This document shows, one piece after another, positions 11,576 to 23,600 of a stretch of DNA of 64,000 bases; within the stretch, counting starts at the first letter, position 1; every line of letters begins with the position of its first letter. The position numbers were made by a program, and so were the translations under genes. The notes below the pieces were generated by a model that did no database searches, was not told the DNA's origin, and saw only the letters and a program-made list of their open reading frames with translations. This stretch comes from Lenzites betulinus. Taxonomy: Eukaryota > Basidiomycota > Agaricomycetes > Polyporales > Polyporaceae. The stretch lies in assembly GCA_022264855.1 (NCBI GenBank), contig JABYQU010000025.1, forward strand, positions 420,377 through 484,376. The letters are read 5' to 3'.

Positions 11576-13292
11576 CGACTCCCGCTCGCGCACCTCTCCT
11601 GCCACCGCACAACCATCCCACTACCTAGTCGGCGATCGCCCAGCCTCAGCTCCGATACAGTAGCAAGGACTTACTAGCAGTGATCCCACTCCCCGCAGGC
11701 GAGTGTCCCAGAGGCCCGGCTCGTTGTCTGTGAGTCGTAGAGCTCCGTAGATGTGTGAAGCTGTGTTAGTTGTAACAGTACTCCGAGATGCCTCGTTGTA
11801 ATCATCGCTCGGCTTGTACACTTGCGGGGTCGCATACCTTGACGTTCAAAGCATTTCAAGTTTCGATCTAGAGAGGAGTCAATGCATGCGCAGGTTCGGT
11901 ATCTGTGGTATCACAGTAGGGCACGGTTGAGCCCTCCGAGGGCTCCACGCAAGAAAAGAGTACTGGTTTTGCTGAAGGATTGCATAGAAAGAGGACGGAG
12001 TGGGCGCGGGATACATATGTACAAATGCGCGGGCAAGAAGGTGGAAGACAAGCCGGAATTGAATATAAGTCGATGTAGTGGGAAAACGTGACCGATTAGA
12101 TTGCGAGCGGAATGTCAGCGACACTGAGCTGATTGATCGATCGCGCTCACTCTCTCCTCTGCTCTACGCACCCGCCGCTCGTTCCCCCCACCAGCCAGAG
12201 CCAGTACTCGCGCGGTGATACGTCTGAGTTCATCACGCTTGCCTCGTCCACAATGGCGACAGGTTTTCTCGTCGGGCAAACCTGGTACGTTCCGGTTTTG
12301 TTGTACGGGATTGTCGTGTCCGCCGGCTTTGTCCAGGGCCCCCGAAGTCCTGATAGGCTGCGGGAGGGGGTCCGAAATCTGTGCTTGTCTGCTGGATGGG
12401 CATTGCATGATCTTCGTAGCTTGGTTGGGGGTACCACTTGCCCATGCTGCCTTGACACCAAAAAGCTTGAGCCGGGGGCGAATCGACAGGATTGTCGAGC
12501 TTGAACCGCCGATCATGGTGGCCATTTCCAGCCGCCGTGTCCGGCGCGACGGGGAGCACTTGACTAGCGTCCTGCTCCATCCAGGGTGCAGACCGGACTT
12601 TGAAGTCTGCGCTGACCTGTTGGAAGGACAGCTTGTCCTCGGAGCCTGATTGGGGGTACCGCCGTTCTATCGAAAGTCGAGGCCAGCGACCTTGCACCGA
12701 GGGTGGATCGGCGCCGAATGGGGCCCGCCAATTGGGCAGGTTGTTACTAGCCCCCGCCTGGAAGTGTTGGGTGCCCGGCGTGAAGGTGGTAGGGCGGCTG
12801 TGTGCATAGCCAATGTGTCCGTGCGTGGTTTGGGTGCACGGCCACAGTGACTTGCAGCCAGGTAGGAGCTGCGTAGCTTGCGCTGCTCCGGCTTTGTCTG
12901 TGTTGTTACTGTGGTTGTGTACCTGCTCTACGCCCGGCGGATGCCGTGACGAGATTGGTGACACAACGCCGCCGAGGATATCGACGATTGGGCGTGGTTG
13001 GGGACGCTCCTCTGCGAATCGGTGGCCGAGGTATGTATTCCTCGGAACACTACTTGGGCCAGCAAGTCCGTCACTATGTCTGGCGGGAAGTGGCCGCTCT
13101 TGAGCATGCTGTGGTTGGTGGCGTTTGACAAGGGCAGGGGGGGAGTGCGAGTACGAGCGTGGTGCATGGCCGAGGTGGGGTCTGGCATACTGATGTCCAT
13201 TGTCATCAGTTGTAGTATTCAAACTGGCTGGCAACGCGCTCACCTCCGCAGGGGGGCCTTCATGCACAAGTGGTCGGTTTGGTGGCACTATT
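11576..13292. repeat. Inverted segmental duplication, copy 1
   Basis: This segment matches the reverse complement of 25028-26283 over most of its length. It includes a gene of unknown function (12233-13568, minus) and its 3' flank. Copy 1 has about 310 bp (near 11685-11995) absent from copy 2, and copy 2 lacks about 225 bp corresponding to about 13040-13266. Boundaries are approximate, judged by eye. Confidence 0.8.
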
Positions 13293-13568
13293 GGCCCACC
13301 ATGCCACCCCGTGGTGCCCACCGCTGGAAATCTAAATGTCTGACAGTGACGACTCGCCTGCATGCAGTCGTCAGTGAAGTGGCACACACAACTGGAATGT
13401 AAGTGCTACTTCGCTGTCGCCCATTGCTCTCTTTAACACCACATGGGGGTGGTATGGACCGGTGCCGGGCTTAGTTCCGGGCTTCTGCCTCCCTGTAACG
13501 TGTACATCCTTCGGCTGGGGTTTAGGTGCACGCTTCTTTTCCGTGCGAGATCTGCTCAATTTCGCCAT
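12233..13568 (-). CDS. His/Pro/Gln-rich protein of unknown function
   Basis: Exon 1 13568-13410 (53 codons) begins MAKLSRSRTEKKRAPKP and is very basic, with a Gly/Lys/Pro turn motif KPGTKPGTGPYHPH. A 52-bp intron (GTAGCA...ATGCAG, with a CTGAC branch-point candidate) joins it to exon 2, 13357-12233, in phase 0, giving 427 residues. Exon 2 is rich in His, Pro, Gln and Ser with no recognisable domain, so a disordered nuclear or RNA-binding protein is possible but only a guess. A truncated copy lies inverted at 25241-25930. Among the codon differences I compared between the copies, most change the amino acid, which argues for weak constraint on at least one copy. The call as a gene is moderate. 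Confidence 0.45.
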
Positions 13569-15039
13569 GTTGAGGAATGAGGGAGAAGTTGTTTGTGGGG
13601 TGTATGAGGGAGGGAGTGTAGGAAGCTCGACGCCTGCCCTCCAACAAGATATCAGGAAATCCTGGCGTGTTCCACGAGAAGCCTGCTCATGTCGTGGGGC
13701 ACGATGGGCGCTGCCCACGGTGCTTCTAGACTGATTACCTGTGCCCCTGCCGCCCACATACACGAGGAAGACGGGGGTTTTCACGTCATATGTGCTGTGC
13801 AAAGCCAGCTATCCTCGCAAAGGGTCGGTGCTGGATCTTCGATATCACCGCACTACCACATACATCCCAGGCCTCCGAGTCGAGGCTTTATGACTCCTCG
13901 CCGTGTAAGCCAATTCATCGAGTATGTCGCTGTTTACCCGCCGTTGTGGGCCGTGGACTTATTAATCCTAGGATGCCATCAACTGCAGGCGCTGTCCCTT
14001 CGGCCCCGGATCGTGCACCGGGCGTGTTCAGGCTTCCGATCACAAGTACTTACTGCACTTGCAACATTATGCCCACTCGAATGGTCGCCCGCGGTATTAG
14101 TACATCACGCCAGCGCCGATTGCTTTCAAACGGCGACAAGTTCTGTCCGGTTATACTCTCTCCTTGGGAAGCTGCGACCCGGGAGCACGAACTGAGGTCA
14201 CTGCCCCGCGAGCACTGCTGTTGCCTGCAAGCTCCTGCAAGTCCGGGGGAGGCTTCGTTCTGGGCTTCCAACGCCACCGTCGCGTCGCGTCGCGCGCGAT
14301 GGGCGCTTGACGGCCCCTGCGTCTTGTGCAGACCCACTGGGCTGGACGCGCGACTTGAGGCTCTCTAGCTCTCCCTATCTCTGTGCACACCGCCCTTGTC
14401 ACTTTAAACCACGCCGATTAATTGTGATAGCTTGGGCGGAATTCTAAGATGGTCTTGGGCTCTCCCTCTGCTTCCCTCGCGAACACGCTCGTCTTCGGGG
14501 CCCCGGAGGACGCTCTCCCAGCCGATAGCAATGCGCCTGAGGGGCTTGGCGCAGGAACAGAAAAACATATCCAGCATGACAGTGTTGAGCTTGATGTCCA
14601 ATAGTACTTGGCAGTACTTGCTCTGCAATGACAGTCGCGCCCAATATCGACAAACGACGTGTAATAAAGGTAAGTCCTGTATGACGTCCTTTTCCTCTGC
14701 TAATACACATACCCAGTTTGCCCATAGGAAACTCCCCGCGTGAGATAGGAATCGTTGTGGCCTTCCCACAAGACCGGCGGGATGGATGCAATAGACCATC
14801 ATCCTGTAAATCACCGCAGCCTGAGCGATGTTGTCCACCTTCCGTCATGCGCAAATAGACAAGGATGATACTGGGCCCACGCGCCCGCCACAGAGGTGAA
14901 CAAACGGGAGATGTTTTTATCTGCATGCACAGCTTCTCGGTGAAGTTGCTTGGCCAGGGACGCGTTTGAGCACTCAAATATCGGTCGGCAGGTGTAGTGG
15001 GTTCGCTATCCCACATCCTTTTTCCCGCACAATCTCACA
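13569..15039. other. Intergenic; no gene seen
   Basis: A 144-codon frame at 14404-14838 on the minus strand and overlapping shorter frames lack domain signals. The last 60 bp are the leader of the secreted-protein gene at 15040. Nothing else supportable. Confidence 0.45.
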
Positions 15040-15589
15040 ATGAAGTTAGCCATAGCCATCGCGTCCCTTGCGGCTTTCGTATCTGCCCATGGCTTCGTCG
15101 GTATTGCCGCGCCTGCACCCCAGACTACCTTCTCCCCAGGCGAACAGTTCGCCGTCAACCTTGAACGCATGGTTCGTCTCTCGCGCGGTCATGACATCGC
15201 TTTTCCTGGCTAAGATACTGATTGAAACCTCCTCACAGGCTAGCGAAGACCAGTCTGGCACCAACACTACGGTCACCATCGGTCTACTGAGCTGCCCCGA
15301 CGCAGACTGCGACAGCGTCGACACCAACAGCACCGATATCGGCACCACTCTGTTCTCCGGCGTGAGCCGTCCCCGCACGGTACCCAGCTCCTCTATCGTT
15401 GTGCAGAACTTCACCGTGGCCGTCCCGGAAGAATTCCCTGCTGGGCCTGCGGTCCTCTCTGTCCAGGAACTCTTCAACTTTGGAAGCTTCGTACGTCACC
15501 ATGAGTGGTGGAGAGAATACGCTGTGCTGACGTCTGTGGGCCCTTAGCAAAAGTTTGCATTGCCCGTCAACGTCCAGGTCTCTGGGTGA
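15040..15589 (+). CDS. Small secreted protein, family member B
   Basis: Exons 15040-15171, 15239-15490 and 15548-15589 give 141 residues. Signal peptide of about 16 residues (MKLAIAIASLAAFVSA). The mature N terminus HGFVGIAAPAP and SPGEQFAVNLER align with members A and D. Exon 2 carries TVTIGLLSCPD, GTTLFSG, QNFTVAVP and PAGPAVLSVQ, and several cysteines cluster in SCPDADCDS. Exon 1 is again 44 codons with phase-0 introns. It lies in tandem with the frameshifted copy at 15988. Function unknown; secretion is well supported by the signal peptide and the Asn-glycosylation sites (NTT, NST, NFT). Confidence 0.8.
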
Positions 15590-15987
15590 TTGTGTACGCT
15601 TGGTGAGTCAACCCAGTCGAGCACTTGCAGCTACTGCATCTCTGTGAAGCCCTCCGTGCAGCTCGCTGACGCTTTAAAGTATCAGGAAGTGACGTTAACG
15701 ACGGCTTTTTGGTATCCTGGATGCCCGAGTACTCGTATGTATCATAGTGATGCCGAGCCTGGCACTACTTCCGGTGACCTAGCGGGCTCACGGGCTCACG
15801 TCGGGCTACTATATCATATTCCTCTCGTCGCGGCAAGCGCCAAGCTCTCCACCTTGCAACAGATCGCTCGAGGTCCGAGAACCAGAAGTGATACCAGAGG
15901 GCTATATAGGTCTGCTGCTACGATGTATGAGTCGCTGACCAGATCGCTGCCTCAGTACTTCTCCATCGCGAACGAACAGGGGGTACT

Positions 15988-16569
15988 ATGATGAAACATC
16001 TCATTGTTCTTGCTTCGCTCACATCCTTCGTATCCGCGGCCACCCTGATGTCGTACACTATCGCAGTGCCAGCACCACGATCCACTCTTTCCCCTGGCAA
16101 GAAGTTTCCTAGCATTATGGAGCATACGGTATGTGTTTGACAATTTACCCACTTCCTCGCTCCTGGGGATCAGAAGCTGATGTTGGCATTTCTTATCACC
16201 GTGCAGAAGTGAACCAACTCGTGCCGTCCAACAGATCGTCAACGTTCTACTCCGCAACTGCCCCCACGCGCGTTGCGACGGTGCCAGGCCCGATGCTGCG
16301 AGCCCCGAGCCCGACGTCGTGCTATATTCGGGCGACCTTGTGAACCGGCGAACAGAATCTCAGGCTGACGGTGAATCCATACCCGCACAGAGCATGGAAG
16401 CGGTGATGCCTCGAGGCTTTCCCGTCGGACCGGCGCTGTGTCCGTAGAGCAGCTCATCAGCCTTGGGACTGTGGTACGTGGTCCATCCAGTGACATGCGT
16501 CGTATGGGGCCTCCGTGACTGCTTCATACTGTCATCCAGGGCACGGTGCTTGCGACTATCTTAGTCTAG
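15988..16569 (+). pseudogene. Secreted-protein family, frameshifted member C
   Basis: The layout of the family is intact: a TATA-like TATATAG at 15903-15909, a signal peptide from the ATG at 15988 or 15991 (MKHLIVLASLTSFVSAA), exon 1 ending at GTATGT, a middle exon from about 16207 to 16471 with a LLRNCPHARCDG block matching the SCVRFNPAGTCDG region of member A, an SVEQLISLGTV end followed by GTACGT, and a last exon ending TAG at 16569. The middle exon cannot be read in one frame: the first part, the QNFTV-equivalent (EQNLRLTVN) and the SVEQL part lie in different frames, and one frame meets TAG near 16446. This is a recently decayed gene, unless a sequence error is responsible. Confidence 0.75.
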
Positions 16570-17910
16570 GTCGCGGAGTGACGGGGACCAGTATACAATG
16601 CCAGCGCCACCCAGAAAACATCGGAAGCGGAGGGACTCCTGCCCGAGATAACATTTGAGGAGCGGTTAGCTGGGGGGAGCTCCAGTCCGAGCCCAAGCAT
16701 AACGAAACACAATGTGAGTATCATACCTCGAATATGATCGCGCAGTGCCCGGTGGGACTCGAAGATGGTCCCGGTACGAGGCCCTTGCGTTACTGCACCC
16801 GATCGCGGTAAGAGAGCTTGACAAGATTAATACTTGACTTACGGAGAGGGGTGCCTGGGGTGAAGCGCAAACCGACACAAGGGACCAGCGCAATGGAGAC
16901 GTTCCCCGTGGGTCTGCCCCTGCGTGGCGGTGTCGCTCTCAACTTCGGGCGCACGGTGCGAACTCTTGCCAACTTTCTTCCGACCGCCGTAGACACCAAT
17001 TCATACCCCGTCTCATCCAGACTTAAATGGCCTCACATTACTACAGTCCTGCTGCAACCTGCCCAGCGGACATCACGGGTCTCCGGTCTCCTGCCAATGC
17101 TTCAAGCTTGCGCATCGGCTGGTAAGCTAGTCGCCCAGGCACCACCGCGACGCATTTCAGCCAGAAATTACGTTCTGCGCGACGACGGAGGTGCGAACGT
17201 GTCCCACGCCGGTGTATCATAGCGCTTGAGGCGTTTGTCCTGACGTTCCGTGGGCGCATTCGGCTACACCGCTGACCGCCATCATCGTTGTGGAGGTACG
17301 GGCCACGCACGGGGCGTGCGCTGCGCGATGCTGTCGTGCCCAGGGCTCGACCGGTGAGTCGCCGTGCGATGGAGGGACCCCGCGTCTTCTCGGCGGGTGG
17401 TGTGGATGGCGGCTCCGGACGGCGGCCTTGCGTGAGCGTGAGCAGAGGCTAAACGTCTGTCTTCCGCAGGATCATTGTATTATTGATGAAACACATACCT
17501 GTCGGAGAGCTTCCCACAGGTCGGCGCGTCTCTTCCACCCGAGGAAGTCCTGAGAGCGAGGCTGGACTCGACGATGTCGATTCTGCACCTAAGGACGTTA
17601 TGCACCCCATGCAACAGGTGTTTCCTGCGGATCTGGACGTCGCATTGCTGGGTGTGGGTGCGTGAATGACTACGTTAGCGGCCGACGACGCCGTCGACAC
17701 TGGCGTTCCGAGACACGTTCGCGTGAAGGACGGGTCCTCGCCAAAGAGCGACTCGCTCGCGGCGACCCTGCGCGGCGATACGTCAAATATTGCCCGCCCG
17801 CTGCCCGAATATCCCCCCGGTCGACTGTGCGGGGTGCCTGGATATCCAATGTGCGCAGTGCGCTTGCTCGACGGTCGCCTCAAACGCGCTAGTGCTCCTC
17901 CAGCCGCGGG
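16570..17910. other. Intergenic; no gene seen
   Basis: I searched this stretch for a further copy of the secreted-protein family (signal peptide, QNFTV-like block, AHF-like block) and did not find one I can support. Frames of 130-145 codons are present on both strands without motifs. Confidence 0.45.
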
Positions 17911-17917
17911 GGTATAC

Positions 17918-17925
17918 TATATAAA
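17918..17925 (+). promoter_or_regulatory. TATA box of secreted-protein gene D
   Basis: TATATAAA lies 92 bp before the ATG at 18017. It is the clearest core promoter in the secreted-protein cluster and fits a strongly or inducibly expressed gene. Confidence 0.65.
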
Positions 17926-18016
17926 CCGCGGCGTCGGGGTGTGCAGAGCAACGGACAGCTCAGCGGCCCGTCTCTCAAACGCACCTTCGTCCGAGAGCTC
18001 CGAACTTACGTCCGCA

Positions 18017-18563
18017 ATGAAGTACGCCATCGTCCTCGCTGCGCTCTCGACGCTCGCGGCTGCCCAGAGCGTGTTCATCTCTGCGCCCCAGGCGCAGAGC
18101 ACGCTTACCCCCGGGAAGACTTTCGTGGTTGACATCACGCGCGTCGTGAGTGCCCTCTCCTCTGACTAGGCCTGCCCGAGGATTGATTGCTGACCTGCGG
18201 TGTATCGTTGTAGCCCAACTTCATCGTGTCCACCGACGTGTCCGTCGCGATCGGGATCCAGGCCGCCGGGACGACCCCGGTGGACGCGAACAACATCGGG
18301 AACGTACTGTTCGCGGGGCCGTATAGGCCGCAGGGCGAGCCGGGCGTCGCGGGCCTCACCCAGAACTACACGGTCGTGGTCCCGGCGAACATGCCCCCGG
18401 GGAACGCGACGGTGTTTGTGGCGCACTTTTTCTTGCTCGGGTCGAGTGTGAGTGCAGCTTGGTGCGTGGGGTGAGGGGGTTGGACTGATGGAGCTGCTTT
18501 TGCGCGTAGTCCCAGGGTGCTGCTCATATGGAGATCAAGAGCCAACCGGTGGTCATTGAGTGA
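18017..18563 (+). CDS. Small secreted protein, family member D
   Basis: Exons 18017-18145, 18214-18447 and 18510-18563 give 138 residues. Signal peptide MKYAIVLAALSTLAAAQ, then SVFISAPQAQ and TPGKTFVVDITR. Exon 2 has VSVAIGIQ, GNVLFAGPYRP, QNYTVVVP and NATVFVAHFFLLG, matching the anchors of members A and B. It lacks the exon-2 cysteines of A and B. Exon 1 is 43 codons, one shorter than in A and B, with both introns again in phase 0. It has the best TATA box of the cluster. An extracellular location is likely; the function is not known to me. Confidence 0.82.
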
Positions 18564-19297
18564 TGCTATGTAGAGTGAGTGATCGCTATTTTCTGTAGTT
18601 GGATGCTGACTTACACATGGCTGTTTCGAAAAGCACTAGGATGGGACGTATGGATAATGGGCGAGAGTTATGAGAATACTGTACCTCCAAATATAAGTAC
18701 CCAGACACGCTATATGACCGGATGTTGAAGGTGTTCGGAACGGGTTAGAACGGCAACGCGCGTGTACTACGAGGAAAACATAGCGAAGTTGCACTCGTCC
18801 GCGCAGGACGCGTATAGACGGTGCACGTGGGCGCGTATAGATATGACGTCACGCGTGCGCGGGGATATGGACCTCGTTCTTGGCAAGCGCCACGGAGTAC
18901 TTGCAGTGGTTCGTGAGAACGGCTGCTATTGCGCTATCGTGAGGCGGAGGTATACAGAGTGCGTATGACGACGATTCGTGAATGTGGCGGGTCTAGCACA
19001 GGAATTGTAGGGAGGTGCGCAGTCTGGGAAGATGGAGATCAGCATCGCTCGGGGCTGTCGAGTGGAGACGGGTACAGACCGTGGTTTCTTGCTGCGAACT
19101 TGCGTTTGGGAGGGGGCTGATGCACCACATGCCAAGATTACAGTGGGGTAGGCAGTGTGGTAAGCGGAGGCCGGTGGGGGGATCGTGGGGTGATTCGTAC
19201 AAGGGACAGACTGAGAGGGAAACTAGCGATACACGTCCGCCCAAAAGAAACAAATACAATCTACCAGAAGGAAGACAACACAATGATGGAGGAAACA
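18564..19297. other. Intergenic between convergent genes; no gene seen
   Basis: This is the 3' flank of secreted-protein gene D and of the minus-strand membrane-protein gene. The last 80 bp (from about 19220) resemble the 3' flank of the paralogous membrane gene near 26440, so the duplication included non-coding flank. Confidence 0.5.
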
Positions 19298-20368
19298 TTA
19301 TACGTTACGGTCGTTGAGCTCGTTGACTTCCTGCGCCACCTTTTCTTCGTTCACCGTCTGTGTGATGTGCAGGTTGTAGATCTTGTGCACGTCGGGGGAA
19401 GCCCATTCTGCCTGCTCCCGCTCGAGTTCGCGGTGGACAAACCGGACGGTGAGTGCGCCTGAGACCATGGCCCAGAGCCATGGAAGGCCCCAGCCAATGC
19501 CGTACCCGATATCGTCAGCGGTCGTCCACGCGATCGCGATGAACGCGCCTGCGAAGAGACAGCCAGACGCGCCCCACCAGATGGAGGTAATGCGGACGAT
19601 ACGACGCATAATTGCGGAGTGTTCGTAACGGATACGCCATGCCTGACGGAACTCGACGCAGCCTCCACCATCGACGGCCACAATGTCCTCCACCATGGTG
19701 TACACGGCGGGGGGTAGACCAGTATACGCCGGCATTGATGATACGCGGAAGGGGACCTTGAGTTTGTGAGGCCAGATGCCGGTGATGAGGAGAGGAACGC
19801 AGAAGGCGATCATGAAGCACGAGAGAGACATGGAAACGGCATGCACTGAGCCTGGTGATCTAAGATATTCAAGGTCAGCGCTGTGCTTATGAGAAGGTAG
19901 AAGGAGGCTTACAATGAGGAACCGATGATGAGAGGGGTGAAGAAGCCAGTCATGGCCAGACTGATCTGGATTCTGAACGAAGGTCAGCAGAGAGATAAGA
20001 TGGAATAGGAAGAGTACACACGTGAATGCATCAGGGCCAAACCTGCTTGCGCCGAGAGGGCGGCGTTGGTGACTTCTATCGCTAATGAAGAGGTACCATG
20101 AACGGCGGGCGAGCTTGTAGCCCGAGTAGGTGCCGACGAGGGAGGTGATGATGGCGAGGTTTTTGGTGTTGTCAAGATGGGCACCCCAACGTATAGAGTA
20201 GAAGAGAATGAGTGGAAGGATGCCGGCCTCTGCGAAAAGGAGGGTGAAGAAGAGGATGATGGCAAGCTCTCTGCGGTTACATTTGATGGTGTAATTGAGC
20301 GGGGGAGGTCTTGCGGGGTTGTAGGAGTCGAGGGAGGGATCGGAGAAGTCAGAGTCGGCAGAGGACAT
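19298..20368 (-). CDS. Six-span membrane protein of unknown function, paralogue 1
   Basis: Exons 20368-20022, 19972-19913 and 19859-19298 (introns of 49 and 53 bp) give 322 residues. Hydrophobic spans lie at about 33-57 (LAIILFFTLLFAEAGILPLI core), 67-85, 118-136 (wholly encoded by the 60-bp middle exon), 145-167 (ending GIWPHK), about 238-262 (TSIWWGASGCLFAGAFIAIA core) and about 270-292. Between spans 4 and 5 lies a soluble stretch with VEDIVAVDGGGCVEFRQAWR. The C terminus is acidic and amphipathic (ASPDVHKIYNLH). The pattern is that of an uncharacterised fungal integral membrane family; I do not recognise a transporter or receptor motif. A close paralogue with identical exon layout lies at 26515-27593. 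The gene is divergent from the HECT ligase. Confidence 0.85.
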   Translation of the reverse strand: MSSADSDFSDPSLDSYNPARPPPLNYTIKCNRRELAIILFFTLLFAEAGILPLILFYSIRWGAHLDNTKNLAIITSLVGTYSGYKLARRSWYLFISDRSHQRRPLGASRFGPDAFTCVLFLFHLISLLTFVQNPDQSGHDWLLHPSHHRFLIVSLLLPSHKHSADLEYLRSPGSVHAVSMSLSCFMIAFCVPLLITGIWPHKLKVPFRVSSMPAYTGLPPAVYTMVEDIVAVDGGGCVEFRQAWRIRYEHSAIMRRIVRITSIWWGASGCLFAGAFIAIAWTTADDIGYGIGWGLPWLWAMVSGALTVRFVHRELEREQAEWASPDVHKIYNLHITQTVNEEKVAQEVNELNDRNV

Positions 20369-20625
20369 GTTGGGAGATGGGAAAGACGGAGTGAGACGGA
20401 CATGGAGAAGTTATAGGCAGGAGGAGAACGGGTGGGGTCGAGCGCGCCCTCGAGCGTCGGGGACTGTCGATGATGTCACTCCACGTGGAAACACGCTCTC
20501 GTCCGTGTCACGTGCGCACTGAAGCAAGTACGCGTCGGTCGCGCGCGGCATCTGCGCTTACTCAAGTCCCTTCCTCCTCCTGCAAGTTACCTCCTCCTCC
20601 CGCTTCGCCACTTCTGCTCGCTGCG
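20369..20625. promoter_or_regulatory. Divergent promoter region, 257 bp
   Basis: It lies between the minus-strand membrane-protein gene (ATG at 20368) and the plus-strand HECT ligase (ATG at 20626). No TATA box is obvious. A pyrimidine-rich stretch with TCCTCC repeats precedes the HECT start. Confidence 0.5.
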
Positions 20626-23600
20626 ATGGACGTACCGCTTTTTGGAGACAGCCCGAACAAACGTCGGAGAGAGATCAACCTCGGTGGAACACACACCGCC
20701 ACCTCCCACTTCGACATCCTCCAGGAGGCCAAGCTTCGCAGACTGCAGCGCAACGACTTCAAACGACGCCACGACTCCGCCGTTCTCATCCAACACTGGT
20801 GGCGAGGCAAGGCCGCACTCCAAGCTGCCCGCCATGACCTCCGCCGCACCTTTGACCAGGACATCACTAGCCCTACCGGCCTCCGATGTCTCGTCCTTCT
20901 CGGCCAGGATGAGGACGCTCTCGGCAGATGGTCTGCCGCCGTAATGTCCTCGCGGAAAGGTGTGTTATGCGCTCTTCATGTGCGACGCTTTCTTACACTG
21001 CGGCAGATCTACTAACACAAGCCGACGAAAGTTCTGTCGTCCTCTTACGCCGGATCAGCCTCATGCTCCTCAAGTCCCTCGCCCGCGACGCAAGGTATGC
21101 TCTCCGTACTGGTATCTTATGCCTCTCATTCAACGCCATAAAAGATCACGACACGCACAGTCACATCTAGATGTCCTCGCCGCATTACTCTCCACTAATC
21201 CTCAGCGCATCCACATCGCCCGCTATCTTGTTTCTCATGGTTTCTACACCCATCTTCGCAGTGCTGTCCTCCAACTCGTGAGTTCCGCCATATCTGTTTT
21301 GAGTAAACATCTTACACATCCGTCGTCTAGCCTCTGCCCGCCAAAGCATCACCCCTCCTCACGTCATTAGCCTCTCTGCTCACCGCCCCTCTCGCATTCC
21401 CGCCTCTCCTGGCTTCCTCCTTACGGGAGTTCATTGCCGACATCTTCACCATCCCTGTGCTCCCCAATCGCTTGCTGCCTGCTATCGGTCCCTTCTCTGC
21501 GCGTCTACCTTTGGCATCGCTCAATCTCGTTACCCTTGACATCCTCGATAGCCCCTCTCTCGCCTCACCAGAATCCAAGATCCACCTACTGGCGAACCTG
21601 GCTCTTCTCATGCCACCGAGGTACTCAGTCTTGCTGGTCCCCGCCTTCGCCACATACCTTCAGCTTGCCGCTCTACTCATGAACGCTCTCCCTACAAACG
21701 CGCTAGAACCTGGAGAGGATAAGTCTGCTGCTAACATCTGGGCAGACGACGACTCCGACGACGAGGTAGAGACACAGGTCACTGTGGTAGCCTCCTTCGA
21801 GCCGAAGCAGTCATTGCCGCAGTTGGACGACAAGACCCGGAAGCGCCTCCAAACGCTCCCTTCGTCGGACCATATTGCTTCCCTCCTCCGGGCCGGACAG
21901 AGCCAGACCTTGCTTCCGCACGTTATATCGTTTTGCTTCGCGCTCAGTACGGTATGGCCGACGCGGCGCGATAAAGTGCTGACAACGATCATGGCGTACA
22001 ACAAAGGCGGGCTCGTGCGCGAGATATATCGTGGCTATGTGCGGCGGTCCCCCCTCGGCCGTGATGACAGCTTCTCCGAGATCACCAGTAAGAATTCTTC
22101 TGCTATGCCCGCCAAACGGGGCTAACATAGAATGATAGAGCCAGATTATGCCGACCATTGGCCGCCACTGCTCTTGCTCGCCGATCTTTACACTCAGGCG
22201 TTGCTTACCATGGGGGACGATGAGTTCTTCTCCAGTGGGAAGAACCCTGACACGCCCCGGAATCCTCTGATGCTCGACGAGCTCACCGAGTTTTCGCGGA
22301 AGTTGTTGAACATCGCGTTCTCGCTCTACTGGCGCGAAGACTCGGCGAGCGTGCAGGAGGGTAGCGTGCCTGGGCTGGGGAGCGTAAGGTGGGAGAATGT
22401 CAGGGAGAAGGCGACCAAGTGTCTACAGGCGCTGCATGCGAGAGAGTTAGTCATGTCTACCTCTCGAAGATCCTATGATATTGACATGAAAACAGCTCGA
22501 GGCGTTCATTCACGCCTCCAGAACACTGGTTGGTCACATCCCAGCTGGACATGGCCTCGTTCATCCAGGCAGCCATGTGAGCACTCTGCACCGCCACTCT
22601 CGTACCCCCTCTGACCGCTCCGCAGTTTCGAAGAGATGGAGCTCTCGCAGCCCGAGGACCGGCGCGCGCGCACGATGAGCAAGCGGCAGATCGCATACCT
22701 CTCCCCGCGGCTGGGCGTGCTGAACAACATCCCGTTCGCGATCCCGTTCGACGCGCGCGTGGGCATCTTCCGCCGCTTCGTGATCAACGACATGCAGACG
22801 CACGGGCTCGAGTCGTTCCGCGGGCGCATGCACCTCACCCGCGTCACGGTGCGCCGCACGAACATCGCGCAGGACGGGTTTGACCGGCTCGGCGACGTGG
22901 ACCTCAAGGCGCCGATTGCGATCACGTTTGTGGACCAGTTTGGGAACGAGGAGTGAGTACTGGCTGGGCGGCTGTGGTCCGGGCGGTTGAGATTGATTTG
23001 CGCGCGATAGGGCTGGGATCGACGGGGGTGGTGTGTTCAAGGAGTTTTTGACGAGCTTGTGCAAGGAGGTCTTCGACACGGACCGCGGGCTCTGGCTGGC
23101 GAACAAGAAGAACGAGCTGTATCCTGCACCGCATTCATACGCGACGGAAGGTATGTTGCGCTCATCCGGAGCTTGTCGGGGCATGTTTGCTCATCCAGAT
23201 GAAGCTCATAGCTTGGCGTGGTATCGCTTCATCGGACGGATACTGGGCAAGGCGTTGTATGATGGCATTCTTGTCGACGTCGCGTTTGCTGGGTTCTTCC
23301 TTGCGAAGGTATGTGGTGAACACGTTCACTGCGTGGGTTTCTATCAATCACCCGTACACAGTGGCTCGATAAGCAGAGTTGGCTGGACGACCTGGCATCC
23401 TTGGACCCGGAATTGTACCAGGGTCTTATCTTCCTCAAACACTACACCGGAGATCCCGAAGAGCTGTCACTGAACTTCACTGTCGCTCAAGAGGGTACGT
23501 GTCACTGTTTCGAAATGACGTCCCTTGGGCTAACACACTGAATGCAGAGTTTGGCGTGACGAAGTCGGCCGACCTCATCCCGAACGGGAGCAACATCCCG

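Noticed and set aside
14404..14838. 144-codon minus-strand frame
   Set aside because: No motif, no partner exon and no paralogue in the window; frames of this length are common by chance here.
16800..17310. Possible fifth secreted-protein gene
   Set aside because: No signal peptide, no QNFTV-like block in any frame and no matching splice pattern.
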